Origin: an uncultured Gammaproteobacteria bacterium
GTDB taxonomy: Bacteria > Pseudomonadota > Gammaproteobacteria > Pseudomonadales > Pseudohongiellaceae
Direction of reading: 5' to 3'
Assembly (NCBI GenBank): GCA_913060975.1
Contig: CAJXVC010000004.1
Span: forward strand, 124,001 to 188,000
DNA length: 64,000 bases
Shown here piece by piece: positions 18,957-31,000 of this stretch. The position numbers and the translations under genes were made by a program. The notes under the pieces were generated by a model. That model saw nothing but the letters and a program-made list of their open reading frames with translations, had not been told where the DNA came from and made no database searches. Each line of letters begins with the position of its first letter. Position 1 is the first letter of the stretch.

Positions 18957-19283
18957 CTAACCCTTGGCTTTGACCGCGCCGACTGCTTCCAGAGCCTCGG
19001 CATACTCGCCGCTTTTGCGGTGCCGGGAAACCAGATCCAGCATGGTGCTGCCATCTTCCAGGGTGACATTCACGTCACGGCCGGATTCGATATACAGCGG
19101 TAAGAAACGCGTGAACAAATCAGCCGTCATGCCGCGGTAAGCCTTGAGCAGAATATTGTAGTCCACTGGCAAGCTCTGTGGTGGCTCGAGAGAGAGGAAG
19201 GCTTTCAGCCGATCGTCTGACCACTCCTCATTACGAGTAGCGATCTGGGTTCGTTCGGCGCCTGACTTCTTGCCTTCTTTCAC
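18957..19283 (-). CDS. PA4642-family conserved protein downstream of gatB
   Basis: A 108-residue soluble protein, charged at the N-terminus ([13 protein letters not shown]). It carries the conserved pattern [30 protein letters not shown] and [20 protein letters not shown] seen in the PA4642-like family of gammaproteobacteria. Its ATG overlaps the gatB stop codon by 4 bases, so it is translationally coupled. The family has no established function. The fold is probably all helical. Partnership with the amidotransferase is suggested only by position. Confidence 0.75.
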   Translation of the reverse strand: MKEGKKSGAERTQIATRNEEWSDDRLKAFLSLEPPQSLPVDYNILLKAYRGMTADLFTRFLPLYIESGRDVNVTLEDGSTMLDLVSRHRKSGEYAEALEAVGAVKAKG

Positions 19284-20710
19284 TTCATTTTCTCCCTCAA
19301 GAGCTGGTTCACTTGACCCGGATTGGCCTTGCCTTGCGACAGCTTCATCGCCTGACCAACCAGATAGCCTAACACCTGCTCTTTGCCTTCTTTAAATTGT
19401 TGTACTTGTTCCGGATTATTGTCAATCACGTCATCTACCAGTGATTCGATAGCGCCGGTATCGGTAACCTGTTTCAGGCCTTTCTCTTCAATGATCTCAT
19501 CGACACCCGCCTCGCTGTCCAGCATGGCCTCGAATACGGTCTTGGCAATCTTGCCGGAAATAGTCTCATCCTTGATGCGGGCGATCAGCGTGCCGAGCCG
19601 CTCTGCCTGAACAGGCGATTCGGAGACTTCCCAATTGTTTTTGTTGAGCAGGGCTTGCAACTCACCGGTGACCCAGTTGGATGCCAGCTTGGCATCGCCA
19701 CTGATCTTCACGACTGCCTCGAAGTATTCCGCTAATTCACGGCTGCTCACCAGTACGCCGGCATCATATTCACCCAGTTTGAACTCGGCCATGAAGCGTT
19801 GCTTCTTCTCGTCGGGCAGTTCCGGCAGATCAGCACGAATCGCTTCGATGAAGTCCTCATCGATGACGATAGGTAGCAGATCGGGCTCTGGGAAGTAGCG
19901 ATAATCGTTGGCGACTTCCTTGCTGCGCATGGAACGCGTCTCGTCGCGGTCGGCATCATACAGGCGGGTTTCCTGGACAATCCTGCCACCGTCTTCGATC
20001 ACATCTTGCTGGCGCTGCACTTCGTAATTGATGGCGCGCTCAACAAAACGGAAGGAGTTGATGTTCTTGATCTCGGTGCGGGTGCCAAACTCAGTTTCGC
20101 CTTTCGGGCGAATTGAGACGTTGGCATCGCAGCGCATGGAGCCCTGGGCCATGATGGCGTCAGAGATATCCAGATAGCGAATGATGGAATGCAGTTTCTT
20201 CAGATAGGCGACCGCTTCCTTGGCGCTGCGCAGGTCAGGCTCGGAAACGATTTCCAGCAGCGGCGTACCAGCGCGATTCAGGTCGATGCCGGTCATGCCC
20301 TGGAAGTCTTCGTGCAGTGATTTACCTGCATCTTCTTCCATGTGCGCGCGGGTGATGCCGACGGTTTTCTCTGTGCCATCGTCCATGGTGAACGTCAGTT
20401 CGCCTTTACCCACGGTCGGAAAATCGAGCTGACTAACCTGATAACCTTTGGGTAAATCAGGATAGAAATAGTTTTTGCGATCGAACACCGAGCGACGACC
20501 GATTTCGGCGTCGATGGCCAGGCCAAAGCGTACGGCCATTTTCACGGCGTCTTTGTTCAGCACAGGTAGTGTACCGGGCAGCGCCAGGTCGAAGATGTTG
20601 GCCTGCGTGTTGGGCTCAGCGCCGAACCTGGTCGCAGAACCGGAGAAGAGTTTCGATTGTGTGGACAGCTGGACGTGCACTTCCAGGCCGATGACTGTTT
20701 CCCATTCCAT
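19280..20710 (-). CDS. gatB: Asp/Glu-tRNA amidotransferase subunit B
   Basis: Subunit of GatCAB that binds misacylated Asp-tRNA(Asn) or Glu-tRNA(Gln) and phosphorylates the acyl group for amidation. 476 residues. N-terminal [13 protein letters not shown], then [16 protein letters not shown] with the metal and substrate residues, [13 protein letters not shown], and [10 protein letters not shown]. The C-terminal helical YqeY-like domain (from about residue 325) grips the tRNA. gatA ends 2 bases upstream. Presence of GatCAB indicates indirect synthesis of Asn-tRNA and/or Gln-tRNA. Confidence 0.97.
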   Translation of the reverse strand: MEWETVIGLEVHVQLSTQSKLFSGSATRFGAEPNTQANIFDLALPGTLPVLNKDAVKMAVRFGLAIDAEIGRRSVFDRKNYFYPDLPKGYQVSQLDFPTVGKGELTFTMDDGTEKTVGITRAHMEEDAGKSLHEDFQGMTGIDLNRAGTPLLEIVSEPDLRSAKEAVAYLKKLHSIIRYLDISDAIMAQGSMRCDANVSIRPKGETEFGTRTEIKNINSFRFVERAINYEVQRQQDVIEDGGRIVQETRLYDADRDETRSMRSKEVANDYRYFPEPDLLPIVIDEDFIEAIRADLPELPDEKKQRFMAEFKLGEYDAGVLVSSRELAEYFEAVVKISGDAKLASNWVTGELQALLNKNNWEVSESPVQAERLGTLIARIKDETISGKIAKTVFEAMLDSEAGVDEIIEEKGLKQVTDTGAIESLVDDVIDNNPEQVQQFKEGKEQVLGYLVGQAMKLSQGKANPGQVNQLLREKMK

Positions 20711-20712
20711 GA

Positions 20713-22179
20713 TCAGGCCTCCTTGCTCGTCAGTGGTGCTTTGCGGCGATGCCAGTCTGTTGCCAGCTGGAACTGATGCGCCACATTGAGCAGTTTGGCT
20801 TCCGCGAAATCCTGGCCAACCAGATGCATCCCAACTGGCAGGCCATTGACTATTCCGGTCGGTATAGACATGCCGGGCAGGCCCGCCAGATTCACGGCGA
20901 TGGTGTAGATGTCTTCAAGATACATGGCTACCGGATCAGACTTCGCACCCAGCTTGAACGCAGTATGCGGTGAAGTCGGGCCAGCAATCACATCCACTTC
21001 CTTGAAGGCGTTGTTGAAATCGTTCTTGATCAGGCGACGAATTTTTTGCGCCTTGCGATAGTAGGCATCATAGAAACCGGCGGACAGTGCGTAGGTGCCG
21101 ACCATGATGCGGCGCTTGACCTCATCACCGAAGCCTTCGCTACGACTGCGTTTGTACATGTCTTCCAGATCGACCGGGTTCTCACAGCGATAACCGTACC
21201 GCACGCCATCAAAACGCGACAGGTTGGCTGATGCCTCGGCCGGTGCCACAACATAATAGGCAGAGACCGACAAATGATTGTTAGGCAGATCAATGTCGAC
21301 CAGCGTAGCTCCGAGTTTTTCGTACTCTTTTAATGACGCCTGAATCGCTTCCTCGACGTCAGCAGACAGCCCTTCGGCGAAGTGCTGACGGGGAACACCG
21401 ATACGCAGACCTTGTAAGGAATCACCCAGCGTGGCAGTAAAATCCGGTACTTCCATATCGATACTGGTGGAGTCTTTTTCATCCAGACCGGCCATGGCAT
21501 TCATCATCAGCGCGGCATCTTCAGCGCTCTTGCACAAGGGTCCGGCCTGATCGAGGCTGGAAGCAAAGGCGATCATGCCCCAGCGCGAGATGCGGCCATA
21601 AGTCGGTTTGAATCCCGTAATACCGCAGAACGACGCGGGCTGGCGAATCGAACCACCGGTATCGGTGCCGGTTGCCATGGCGCACAGATCGGCGGCAACT
21701 GCAGCGGCCGAACCACCGGAAGAGCCACCGGGAACACGTTCGGTATCCCAGGGGTTCTTCACCGGGCCGTAATGGCTAGTTTCGTTGGAAGACCCCATGG
21801 CGAATTCGTCCATGTTGGTCTTGCCGAGCATGACCGCGCCGGCGGCATTAAAGCGTTCGACCACTGTGGCGTTATACGGCGCGACGAAATTATTGAGTAT
21901 CTTCGAGGCGCAAGTGGTCAGGACGCCATCTGTGCAGAAGATATCTTTGTGGGCCATGGGGATACCCAGCAGTGCTGAGCTATTACCGTCGGCGCGCGCT
22001 GCATCAGCCGCTTTGGCCTGAGCCAGAGCCGAGTCGGCGCATACCGTAATATAGGCATTGAGTTCGTCATTGAATTGAGCGATGCGATCCAGGTAGGCCT
22101 GAGTCAGTTCCTGGCTCGAGATGTCGCCAGCAGCGAGCGCGGCGGACAATTCGGCGACAGTTTTTTCAATCATGTGCAT
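20713..22179 (-). CDS. gatA: Asp/Glu-tRNA amidotransferase subunit A
   Basis: Glutamine amidase subunit of GatCAB, releasing ammonia for transamidation. 488 residues. The amidase-signature Ser-cisSer-Lys triad is visible: Lys in [10 protein letters not shown], Ser in [14 protein letters not shown], and the nucleophile Ser in [15 protein letters not shown] 22179 was kept; ATG 22173 (MIEKTVAEL) two codons in is equally plausible. Lies between gatC (66-base gap) and gatB in one operon with the PA4642-family gene. Confidence 0.97.
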   Translation of the reverse strand: MHMIEKTVAELSAALAAGDISSQELTQAYLDRIAQFNDELNAYITVCADSALAQAKAADAARADGNSSALLGIPMAHKDIFCTDGVLTTCASKILNNFVAPYNATVVERFNAAGAVMLGKTNMDEFAMGSSNETSHYGPVKNPWDTERVPGGSSGGSAAAVAADLCAMATGTDTGGSIRQPASFCGITGFKPTYGRISRWGMIAFASSLDQAGPLCKSAEDAALMMNAMAGLDEKDSTSIDMEVPDFTATLGDSLQGLRIGVPRQHFAEGLSADVEEAIQASLKEYEKLGATLVDIDLPNNHLSVSAYYVVAPAEASANLSRFDGVRYGYRCENPVDLEDMYKRSRSEGFGDEVKRRIMVGTYALSAGFYDAYYRKAQKIRRLIKNDFNNAFKEVDVIAGPTSPHTAFKLGAKSDPVAMYLEDIYTIAVNLAGLPGMSIPTGIVNGLPVGMHLVGQDFAEAKLLNVAHQFQLATDWHRRKAPLTSKEA

Positions 22180-22245
22180 TCCATTGGCAATCGGGCGGAA
22201 AGTAAGGGCGTAGGTCTATCGTGGGTCAGTCGGATGCAGCCGGGC

Positions 22246-22533
22246 TTATTCGATGACCTTGGGCACCAGATACAGGCCATCCTGACTTTCCGGAGCCAGT
22301 TCCTGCAGTGCATCGCGGTTATTGGTTTCAGTGACTTCGTCGGCGCGCAAACGCTGGACGGCATCGTGGGGGTGAGCCAGTGGCTCCACATCGTCAGTAT
22401 CGACAGATTGCATCTGATCGATAAGCTTGAGGATGTCGGATACGCGATTGGTCACATCATCAATGTCGGCGTCTGACAGTTGCAGACGAGCCAGATGTGC
22501 AATCTGCTCTACTTCAGCTTTGCTTAAAGCCAT
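22246..22533 (-). CDS. gatC: Asp/Glu-tRNA amidotransferase subunit C
   Basis: Small subunit that wraps round and stabilises GatA in GatCAB. 95 residues starting [19 protein letters not shown], the conserved GatC N-terminus, with later motifs [21 protein letters not shown] and the C-terminal [11 protein letters not shown]. The start at 22533 has GGAG 6 bases upstream; an upstream in-frame codon at 22605 would add 24 unrelated residues. First gene of the operon, divergent from mreB. Confidence 0.96.
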   Translation of the reverse strand: MALSKAEVEQIAHLARLQLSDADIDDVTNRVSDILKLIDQMQSVDTDDVEPLAHPHDAVQRLRADEVTETNNRDALQELAPESQDGLYLVPKVIE

Positions 22534-23950
<1,417 letters not shown>

Positions 23951-24000
23951 GATCGACGTCTGATCACCATGGTGAGCAGCGATTACTGGATACGCGGCAA

Positions 24001-24027
24001 AAGGGGCAGCATGACTGCCCCTTTTTT
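24001..24027 (+). terminator. intrinsic terminator between mreB and mreC
   Basis: AAGGGGCAG (24001-24009), loop CATGA, CTGCCCCTT (24015-24023), and six consecutive T at 24022-24027. The stem is perfect over 9 bp. It should end most mreB transcripts. Confidence 0.9.
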
Positions 24028-24221
24028 ATTGCCAAATCGTCGGCCCACGGCGTAGCGTGGGTAAGGTGGGCATGGTTGAAAATTGCCTTGTCAAAAGGCC
24101 GGAAAACAAGCGTAGTGTATTGAATTATAACTACTAATACGGGCATTGAGGCTCTGGCATTAGTCTCGTGGACGCGCTAAAGTTAGCCCATTTCGCATAT
24201 CCTGCATGAGGTAAACCCGCA

Positions 24222-25265
24222 ATCGATAAGACCCTGTTTATAAAAGGAGTCGCGCTTGAATATCGGGCACTGGCCTTTGTGTTGCTTTCGGTGTGCGTCA
24301 TGTTCGCCGACTATCGATTTGGCTATCTGGAAAGAGTCCGTTTTGGGCTGGGCTATTTCACGACCCCAGTCTATTGGGTGGCGGACATTCCTACCAGGGT
24401 CTCCTTTTGGATTGACGATGTGTTTGTTTCGCGCACAGATTTACTTGAAGAGAACGAAAACCTGCGGGAAGAATTACTGGTCGCCCAACGTGAATTGCAA
24501 TTGCTCGAATCACTGGCCAGTGAAAACAGCCGTTTGCTAGAGTTGCAGGAAGCGGCAGAAGTTATCGAAGGCGAGGTCATGCCGGCGGAGATTATCAATG
24601 TCTCGCCAGACCCCTATTCCAAGCGTGTGCTGATTAACAAAGGCTCAACTGATGGTGTGTTTGTCGGTCAGGCATTGATTGATGCCAATGGGCTGATGGG
24701 GCAGGTTGATGAAGTGCTGCCTTATACGAGCTGGATATTGTTGATCACTGACGCCAATCACGTTACTCCCGTCGAAATAAATCGTAATGGAGAGCGCGCA
24801 TTGGCGCGAGGCAGTCGCGATACCTCGTCGGTTCTTGAGCTGCAGTTTGTCACCCAGACCCAGGACATGCTGGCCGGTGATCTGCTCGTGAGTTCCGGCA
24901 TGGGTCAGGTCTACCCGAAAAATTATCCAGTCGCGGAAGTGACCAGTGTCTATGCCGACCCCGGTCAGGATTTCGCGACTGTCCGTGCCAGGCCGTTGGC
25001 AGCCATGGCGAGCACCCGCCATGTCATGCTGGTCTTCGAAGATGAAGAAGTTATAACACCCGAGGTCGATATTTTGCTGGCTGAACCGATCGATATGCCT
25101 GCGCAGGAAGACGTGGCACCAGCAGATGGGTCTGCTGATAGCGATACTACTGCGCAAGGCGAACAGTCAGGAGATGCCACAGCACAGCCCGATATTCCTG
25201 CTATTGCCGAGCCGACTGAGCAAGTCGAGCCTGAGCAGTCAGCCGTGCAGGATACAGGGGCCTGA
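24222..25265 (+). CDS. mreC: rod-shape-determining protein MreC; start codon uncertain, possibly ATC
   Basis: Bitopic membrane protein linking MreB to periplasmic wall enzymes. One N-terminal membrane helix (ALAFVLLSVCVMFADYRF), a coiled coil (about LLEENENLREELLVAQRELQ), the beta-barrel MreC domain with NDPYS-like SPDPYSKRVLINKGS, and an acidic, Ala/Pro-rich tail. The first canonical start is GTG 24279, but it removes half of the membrane helix. In the same frame upstream, DKTLFIKGVALEYR matches the family N-terminus (E. coli KPIFSRGPSLQIR) residue for residue, and no ATG, GTG or TTG exists before the in-frame stop at 24207. I therefore place the start at ATC 24222 with GAGG 10 bases upstream; CTG 24234 and a sequencing error are alternatives. 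Confidence 0.85.
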   Translation: MDKTLFIKGVALEYRALAFVLLSVCVMFADYRFGYLERVRFGLGYFTTPVYWVADIPTRVSFWIDDVFVSRTDLLEENENLREELLVAQRELQLLESLASENSRLLELQEAAEVIEGEVMPAEIINVSPDPYSKRVLINKGSTDGVFVGQALIDANGLMGQVDEVLPYTSWILLITDANHVTPVEINRNGERALARGSRDTSSVLELQFVTQTQDMLAGDLLVSSGMGQVYPKNYPVAEVTSVYADPGQDFATVRARPLAAMASTRHVMLVFEDEEVITPEVDILLAEPIDMPAQEDVAPADGSADSDTTAQGEQSGDATAQPDIPAIAEPTEQVEPEQSAVQDTGA

Positions 25266-25267
25266 CT

Positions 25268-25762
25268 ATGGTGATTCAGCAGCGCGCGCATTCCCTCTGG
25301 GTCATTCTGCTAAGTTTCTTTGTTGCCTATCTCTTGGCGATCGTGCCGTTTCCGGATTGGGCCATGAACTACCGCCCGGAATGGGTGCCCATGGTGTTGA
25401 TCTATTGGGTCATGGCGCTGCCTTATCGAGTAGGTATTGGTTCGGCCTGGATGGCCGGCTTGTTGCTGGATATTCTTGAAGGCTCAACACTGGGACTGAA
25501 TGCCATGTCGCTGGTCATTGTGGCTTATGTCACCTTGAGTCTGCATTTGCGACTGCGCATGTTTTCCTATGTGCAACAGGCCGGACTGGTTCTGGCGCTG
25601 GTTGGTCTGAATTTGATGGTCACGCACTGGTTGCAGCTAATGACGAATCAAACAACCGCCTCAAGTTTGATGTTTTTAATGGCGGCATTGACGAGTGCGG
25701 TTATCTGGCCGTCGCTATTTCAGTTGTTGCGCCAGGTGCGACGCAGTTTTGATGTGCATTGA
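25268..25762 (+). CDS. mreD: rod-shape-determining membrane protein MreD
   Basis: Polytopic inner-membrane partner of MreC in the elongation complex. 164 residues, about five hydrophobic segments. Family features include the N-terminal FVAYLLAIVPFPDWAMNYRPEW and WMAGLLLDILEGSTLGLNAM. Starts 2 bases after mreC. Its stop overlaps the proposed TTG start of maf, so all three are coupled. Confidence 0.93.
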   Translation: MVIQQRAHSLWVILLSFFVAYLLAIVPFPDWAMNYRPEWVPMVLIYWVMALPYRVGIGSAWMAGLLLDILEGSTLGLNAMSLVIVAYVTLSLHLRLRMFSYVQQAGLVLALVGLNLMVTHWLQLMTNQTTASSLMFLMAALTSAVIWPSLFQLLRQVRRSFDVH

Positions 25763-26379
25763 ATGTGGCAATCACCGTGGCTGATACCGCCTCCCTGATC
25801 CTGGCTTCTGCTTCTCCCCGACGATTGGAACTTTTACGCCAGATCGGTGTGATTTGTCGTCTTGCCCCGCAGGACATTGATGAATCTCCGCATGCTGGTG
25901 AGTCCGCCAATGCGTTGGTCAGCAGGCTGGCGCGAGAGAAAGCAGCAGCTGCCTTGCAACAATTTGCTGACGAGCCCGGTGCCATTATTTTGGCTTCCGA
26001 TACCATTGTGGTGGTGGACGACGAAGTGCTTGGCAAGCCAGAAGATCAGGAGCACGCGCGCAAGATGCTCGCGCAATTGTCGGGCCGCAGTCATCGTGTG
26101 TTAACGGCGGTGACGGTAGCTGGTCACGCACGCCAAGCCAGTTGTGTGAGTAGCAGTAGCGTCACCTTTCGGGCCATCAGCGAGGCAGAGATCAGTCGCT
26201 ACTGGCAAACTGGTGAGCCGTGTGGCAAGGCCGGTGGCTATGCAATTCAGGGGCTGGGCGCGATATTTGTACAAGACTTGCAGGGCAGCTACAGTGCTGT
26301 CATGGGCTTGCCGTTATATGAAACGGCGCAATTGCTGGCGGAGTTCGATATTTCCTGCTGGCAAATAGAGACGGAGTAA
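25759..26379 (+). CDS. maf: Maf-family nucleotide pyrophosphatase (YhdE type)
   Basis: Hydrolyses nucleoside triphosphates (dTTP/UTP or modified forms) to monophosphates, a house-cleaning enzyme once called septum inhibitor. 206 residues. LILASASPRRLELLRQIGV near the N-terminus, the acidic ASDTIVVVDDEVLGKPED, and the C-terminal YAIQGLGAIFVQDLQGSYSAVMGLPL. Start is TTG 25759, overlapping the mreD stop, or GTG 25765. The position between mreD and rng identifies it as the YhdE-type paralogue. Confidence 0.93.
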   Translation: MNVAITVADTASLILASASPRRLELLRQIGVICRLAPQDIDESPHAGESANALVSRLAREKAAAALQQFADEPGAIILASDTIVVVDDEVLGKPEDQEHARKMLAQLSGRSHRVLTAVTVAGHARQASCVSSSSVTFRAISEAEISRYWQTGEPCGKAGGYAIQGLGAIFVQDLQGSYSAVMGLPLYETAQLLAEFDISCWQIETE

Positions 26380-26383
26380 GACT

Positions 26384-27862
26384 GTGAGTGAAGAGATCCT
26401 GATTAATGTAACGCTGATGGAAACTCGCGTTGCGTTAATCGAGAATGGCCTGCTGCAGGAAATTTTTATCGAGCGTCACAACAACAGAGGTCATGTTGGT
26501 GATGTTTTTCGGGGTCAGGTCGCACGTGTTATGCCCGGTATGGAAGCGGCGTTCGTCGACATTGGGCTGGACAAGGCGGCATTCCTGCATGCGTCGGATA
26601 TCAGTGCTATCGATAGCGAAGGGTATGAAGTGCGCGATGCTGAGTCGCGACCGATTCAGGAACTCTTGCGCGAAGGCCAGTCCGTCGTTGTTCAGGTCGC
26701 CAAGGATGCCATCAGTACCAAAGGGGCGCGTCTCACTACCCATCTGACTCTTCCCTCACGAAATCTGGTGTTTTTGCCGCGCAGCAAACATCTGGGTATT
26801 TCCCAACGTCTGGAAGATGAAGAAGAACGCGAACGTCTCATGACCTTGTTGAATGAAGTATTAGAGACAGAGCACTGGGATCAGCCGGGTGGCTTTATTA
26901 TTCGTACGGCAGCCGAAGGTGCCAATGCCGACGAATTGGCCGAAGATGTGCGTTTCCTAAGACGCCTGTGGTCCAAGGTCGACGAGCGCATCGGTCGTAA
27001 AGATGGTGTTAAAGCGGTTTATCAGGAAGTACCGCTCTATATGCGTACGGTCAGGGATCTGATCACGAGCGATGTGGAAAAGATCCGGGTCGACAATCGA
27101 GCGACCTTTGATCAGATCAATCAATTCCTCGGTGATTTCGTGCCTGAGCTCGATACCACTGTGGAAATCTATGAGGGAGACCGGCCCCTTTTTGAGTTGT
27201 TCGGTATAGAAGACGATATCAACAAGGCGCTCGGACGTCAGGTCAAATTGAAATCCGGTGGTGATCTGGTGATTGATCAGACAGAAGCGATGACTACCGT
27301 CGATGTAAATACTGGCGGTTATCTCGGTACTCGCAATCACGCCGAAACTATTCTGAAAACCAATCTCGAAGCTGCCACTGCTATTGCGCGCCAACTCCGG
27401 GTGCGTAATCTGGGCGGTATTATTATCATCGATTTTATCGACATGCAGGACCCTGAACACCAGCGGCAACTGCAACGCGCCTTTGCGAAAGCGCTGGAAA
27501 AAGATCATGCGCGTACATCCATCACCGGGATTTCACAACTGGGTCTGATTGAGATGACGCGCAAGCGTACTCGGGAAAGCCTGGGGCAGACCCTGAACAG
27601 TCATTGCCCTGTCTGTGCCGGGCGCGGCACGCTGAAATCGGCTGAAACGGTTTGCTATGAGATCTTTCGGGAAATTCTCAACGCTGCTCGCACCTACGAG
27701 AATGATGTCCTGCTTGTGATGGCGTCACAGGTAGTGGTAGACCGCCTGCTGGATGAGGAGTCCAATACCCTCGCCGGGCTGGAGGAAATAGTCGGCAAGA
27801 CGGTCAAATTTGAAGTCGAACCTATGTATACTCAAGAGCAGTTCGACGTCGTACTCTATTAG
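26384..27862 (+). CDS. rng: ribonuclease G
   Basis: Endoribonuclease that matures the 5' end of 16S rRNA and decays some mRNAs. 492 residues. S1 RNA-binding domain near residues 38-120 (GDVFRGQVARVMPGMEAAFVDIG), the catalytic Mg site TTVDVNTGG and IIIDFIDM, and zinc-link CPVCAGRG. No long C-terminal scaffold, which separates it from RNase E. Starts with GTG, 4 bases after maf. Order mreBCD-maf-rng-yhdP is conserved in gammaproteobacteria. Just after the stop codon lies a 10-bp inverted repeat. Confidence 0.97.
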   Translation: MSEEILINVTLMETRVALIENGLLQEIFIERHNNRGHVGDVFRGQVARVMPGMEAAFVDIGLDKAAFLHASDISAIDSEGYEVRDAESRPIQELLREGQSVVVQVAKDAISTKGARLTTHLTLPSRNLVFLPRSKHLGISQRLEDEEERERLMTLLNEVLETEHWDQPGGFIIRTAAEGANADELAEDVRFLRRLWSKVDERIGRKDGVKAVYQEVPLYMRTVRDLITSDVEKIRVDNRATFDQINQFLGDFVPELDTTVEIYEGDRPLFELFGIEDDINKALGRQVKLKSGGDLVIDQTEAMTTVDVNTGGYLGTRNHAETILKTNLEAATAIARQLRVRNLGGIIIIDFIDMQDPEHQRQLQRAFAKALEKDHARTSITGISQLGLIEMTRKRTRESLGQTLNSHCPVCAGRGTLKSAETVCYEIFREILNAARTYENDVLLVMASQVVVDRLLDEESNTLAGLEEIVGKTVKFEVEPMYTQEQFDVVLY

Positions 27863-27863
27863 T

Positions 27864-27906
27864 CGTTTCAGTTGGGGTTAAGCAAGCAGCGCCTATAACT
27901 GAAACG
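27864..27906 (+). other. long-loop inverted repeat after rng
   Basis: CGTTTCAGTT (27864-27873) and AACTGAAACG (27897-27906) form a perfect 10-bp stem with a 23-base loop, starting one base after the rng stop. No T tract follows, so it is either an mRNA-stabilising end or a site in the rng-yhdP spacer. Confidence 0.45.
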
Positions 27907-28064
27907 CGTTAGGACCGTTTAATCGAGCTATGCTGCAGGTTTGATTTGTACCATCCGTCACTCAGTTCATATTCGCTAACCGATAACACAGCCCGAATGA
28001 CATTGAGCATGCCCGCTAACTACAGCAACGGTTTATTGAGCCAGTACAGGCAAACATCACGCTC

Positions 28065-31000
28065 ATGAAGCTAAAGACAATACTGCAAAAACTTTATCGG
28101 CATATTACATTGCTGATAGTTGTGGCGGTCGTCATGGTGGCGGCCTATGTCAGTATTGGGCGGGAATTCATGCCCGCTGTTTCCGGATACACCTCTTTCT
28201 TCGAAGGCCAGATTTATGAGAGCACAGGTTTGCCTGTGCAAATCGACTCTATCTCTGGCAGCTTCGACGGCTTTAATCCTGTTCTGCAATTAAATAATCT
28301 GAGCCTGCTACTGGGCGGCGATTCCGATCAGGCTAACGATAGTGTGCTGGAAATGGGTAGCGCGCTGATTGTAGTCGATATGCCGCGCAGTCTTTGGGAG
28401 CGACGCTGGGTTCTGCAAGAATTTACTATCGATGGTTTGGCATTCAATCTGTTGCAGGACGAGCAGGGTGTTTGGCAGGTAGCTGGGCTGGATGGTGGGG
28501 GCGGCAGCAACATCGATCTGGAAACGCTCTATCAAACGTTTTTGCGAGTTTCGCGTCTGGATCTTGGCTCGGTTGTCATCAATGCCCGCAATCAGGCCGG
28601 TGAGCGTTTTAGCATCGATAACGGCACAGCGGTTATTCAGAACCGGGACAGTGAGCACTACTTGCATGTCGATGCCAACTTGCAGCAACTCGATGAGCCG
28701 CTGCGATTGTCGTTGGAGTTTAGCGGCGACAGCTTGGCTAACGTATCAGGTCAAGTGCATCTCGATATACCGCAGGCCGATTATTCGACCTTGGTCAGCG
28801 GGATTACGCTGGCCGACCTTGACCTAACAACGTTTCTTGGTGGCGGTGAGTTCTGGCTTGGTCTCGGCAGTGGTCAGATTCAAAGTATTACCAGTGACAT
28901 AGCTGTCGAGCAGATCGACCTTGCAACGCCAGGCGAAGAACTTTTGCAAGTGAGTAACGTGTCTGGCTTTTCTGTGTTGGAAAGAACTGCGGCTAGCGGT
29001 CAATGGAAGGGCCGGATTGTCAATTTCAGTGTTGAGCATGAAGAGCGCAAGTGGAATGATTTCAATGTCGCATTCGATTTGCTAAGCGATGACTATCTGG
29101 AGGTGACAGCCGATCATCTCTATCTTGATTTGCTCGCTGATCTAGCCATGAACAGTAATTTGCTATCTCCAGATCAGCGTGAGCAATTGGCAGCTTATGC
29201 GCCGACTGGCGCCTTGCGGAATTTGACCGTTACGCTGCCGCTGACTGAAGACAGTAGCCGTGCACTAACCGTCATAGGTAATGCCGATAGCATTGCGCTT
29301 GGTTCGGTGCGTGGTTCTCCCAATATGTGGGGCATTACTGGTTATATCGAATTATCTGAAACCACTGCTGACTATATAAGCGGTTTTGCCGAAGTTGAAT
29401 CCCACAATTTCAGCATCAACATCCCGAATGTATTTACCCAAGTCTGGGATTACGATTATGTGAACGGGCGCCTCGACTTCCGTGTTGATCTGCGCGACGG
29501 CCAGGACGTCATGCTGGCGAGTAACGTAGTTATCGCTGAATCCGAGGCAGTGGACGGGCGTGTGCAATTTACATCCAATCTGCGTCGCTTCCTGGATGGT
29601 GGGCGCGATGCGCACCTGGAGCTGCTCGTTGGCGCAGCTCGCATGGATGCCACACAAAAAACACTCTATTTGCCTGACGGCGCCAATGTGCAACCGGATT
29701 TGCGTGGCACCATGGAATTTCTGGAAAGAGCGATTATTGATGGTGATTTAGAAAACAGTGCGGTGCTATTTCGAGGGTCTACGGTAAATGGTTCTGGCCC
29801 GGCTGAAAAAACCTTCCAGAGTTTTTTCCAGCTCGAGAGCGGTGAGTTTGCTTTTAGCGATGAATGGCCAGCGCTGAGTGATCTGTCAGCCGTGGTAAAA
29901 ACCAGTGACAACGATATTGCGATTACGGTCAGCCAGGGCGGGAGTCTGGATCTGCGGTTGGGTGAGGCAAGCGGTATTGTCAGCCGTGACGAAAATCAAT
30001 TGAACTGGCTGCGAGTGAGCGGAGATGCGCAGGGTACTACCGCTGCGGGTCTGGAGTATTTGCAAGCCGCACCGGTTGGTGAAAACTTGAGGAGCGCGTT
30101 CTCTGACTGGCAAACAGCAGGGGATTTCAATGCTGATATTGATGTATTGATTCCGTTGGGCCAGCCGGACAGCGCGCCGGACATCAGATTGGTGATGAAT
30201 CTGGAAAATAATACGCTCGATATTCCCGAGTTTTCTCTGGCATTCGCGGACGTGAATGGCCCTATTATTTTTGACACGCGTACTGGTGTTGAAGAGACGC
30301 TCTTGACTGCCAATTTGTTTAACAAGCCAGTCAGTTTCACTTTGGGATCGCTAACCGACGACAGCGGCAGAATTACTGCCATTTCCTTGCGCGGTGACGG
30401 CAGTGTCGCTACCCAGGATCTTGCCGCCTGGCCTCGGCAGAGCGCGTTTGTACGTGCTTTGTTGAACAGAGCAGATGGTGAGTTTGCTTACACTACCGAT
30501 TTGCTGATCGATCAAACAGGTGAGTCGCCACAGCAAACTCAGTTGGCAATCCAGTCAGATCTTTTGGGCACGGCTTTGCATTGGCCAGAACCATTCAGCA
30601 AGCCTGCTGAGTCGAGCAGTGCTCTAGCATTGCAAATGGATTTTGCCGATGGCACACAGCTAGTACGCGGTGAGTTGGGCGACAATCTGCAATTCCAACT
30701 CAGTATGGCGGATTCCCGGTTGGTCAATGGCGTTGTGCAAGTGGGCACCGAGCAGGCCTTGATGTCGAGTCTGGCAGACAGCGAAAGTGAAGGGCTGGCC
30801 ATTCTTGGCGCGGTAGAGCGGCTCGAGTTGTCCCAGTGGACGGATTTTATTACCGGTATCGGCGCCGATACGGCGACCCCGGCATCCGGTGTTGAGAGTC
30901 TTGTCTCAGGTGCCAGCGACTCAATCGCCTTTATTGATGTGACGACTGATGTGCTCGATATCTATGAACAGGAAATCGCCAGCGTGGCGTTGCGAATTGA

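Noticed and set aside
24256-24540. 94-codon frame starting TTG 24256 with a perfect AGGAG upstream
   Set aside because: It is out of frame with mreC and has no homology. The good ribosome-binding site is noted as possible evidence for a frame error rather than a gene.
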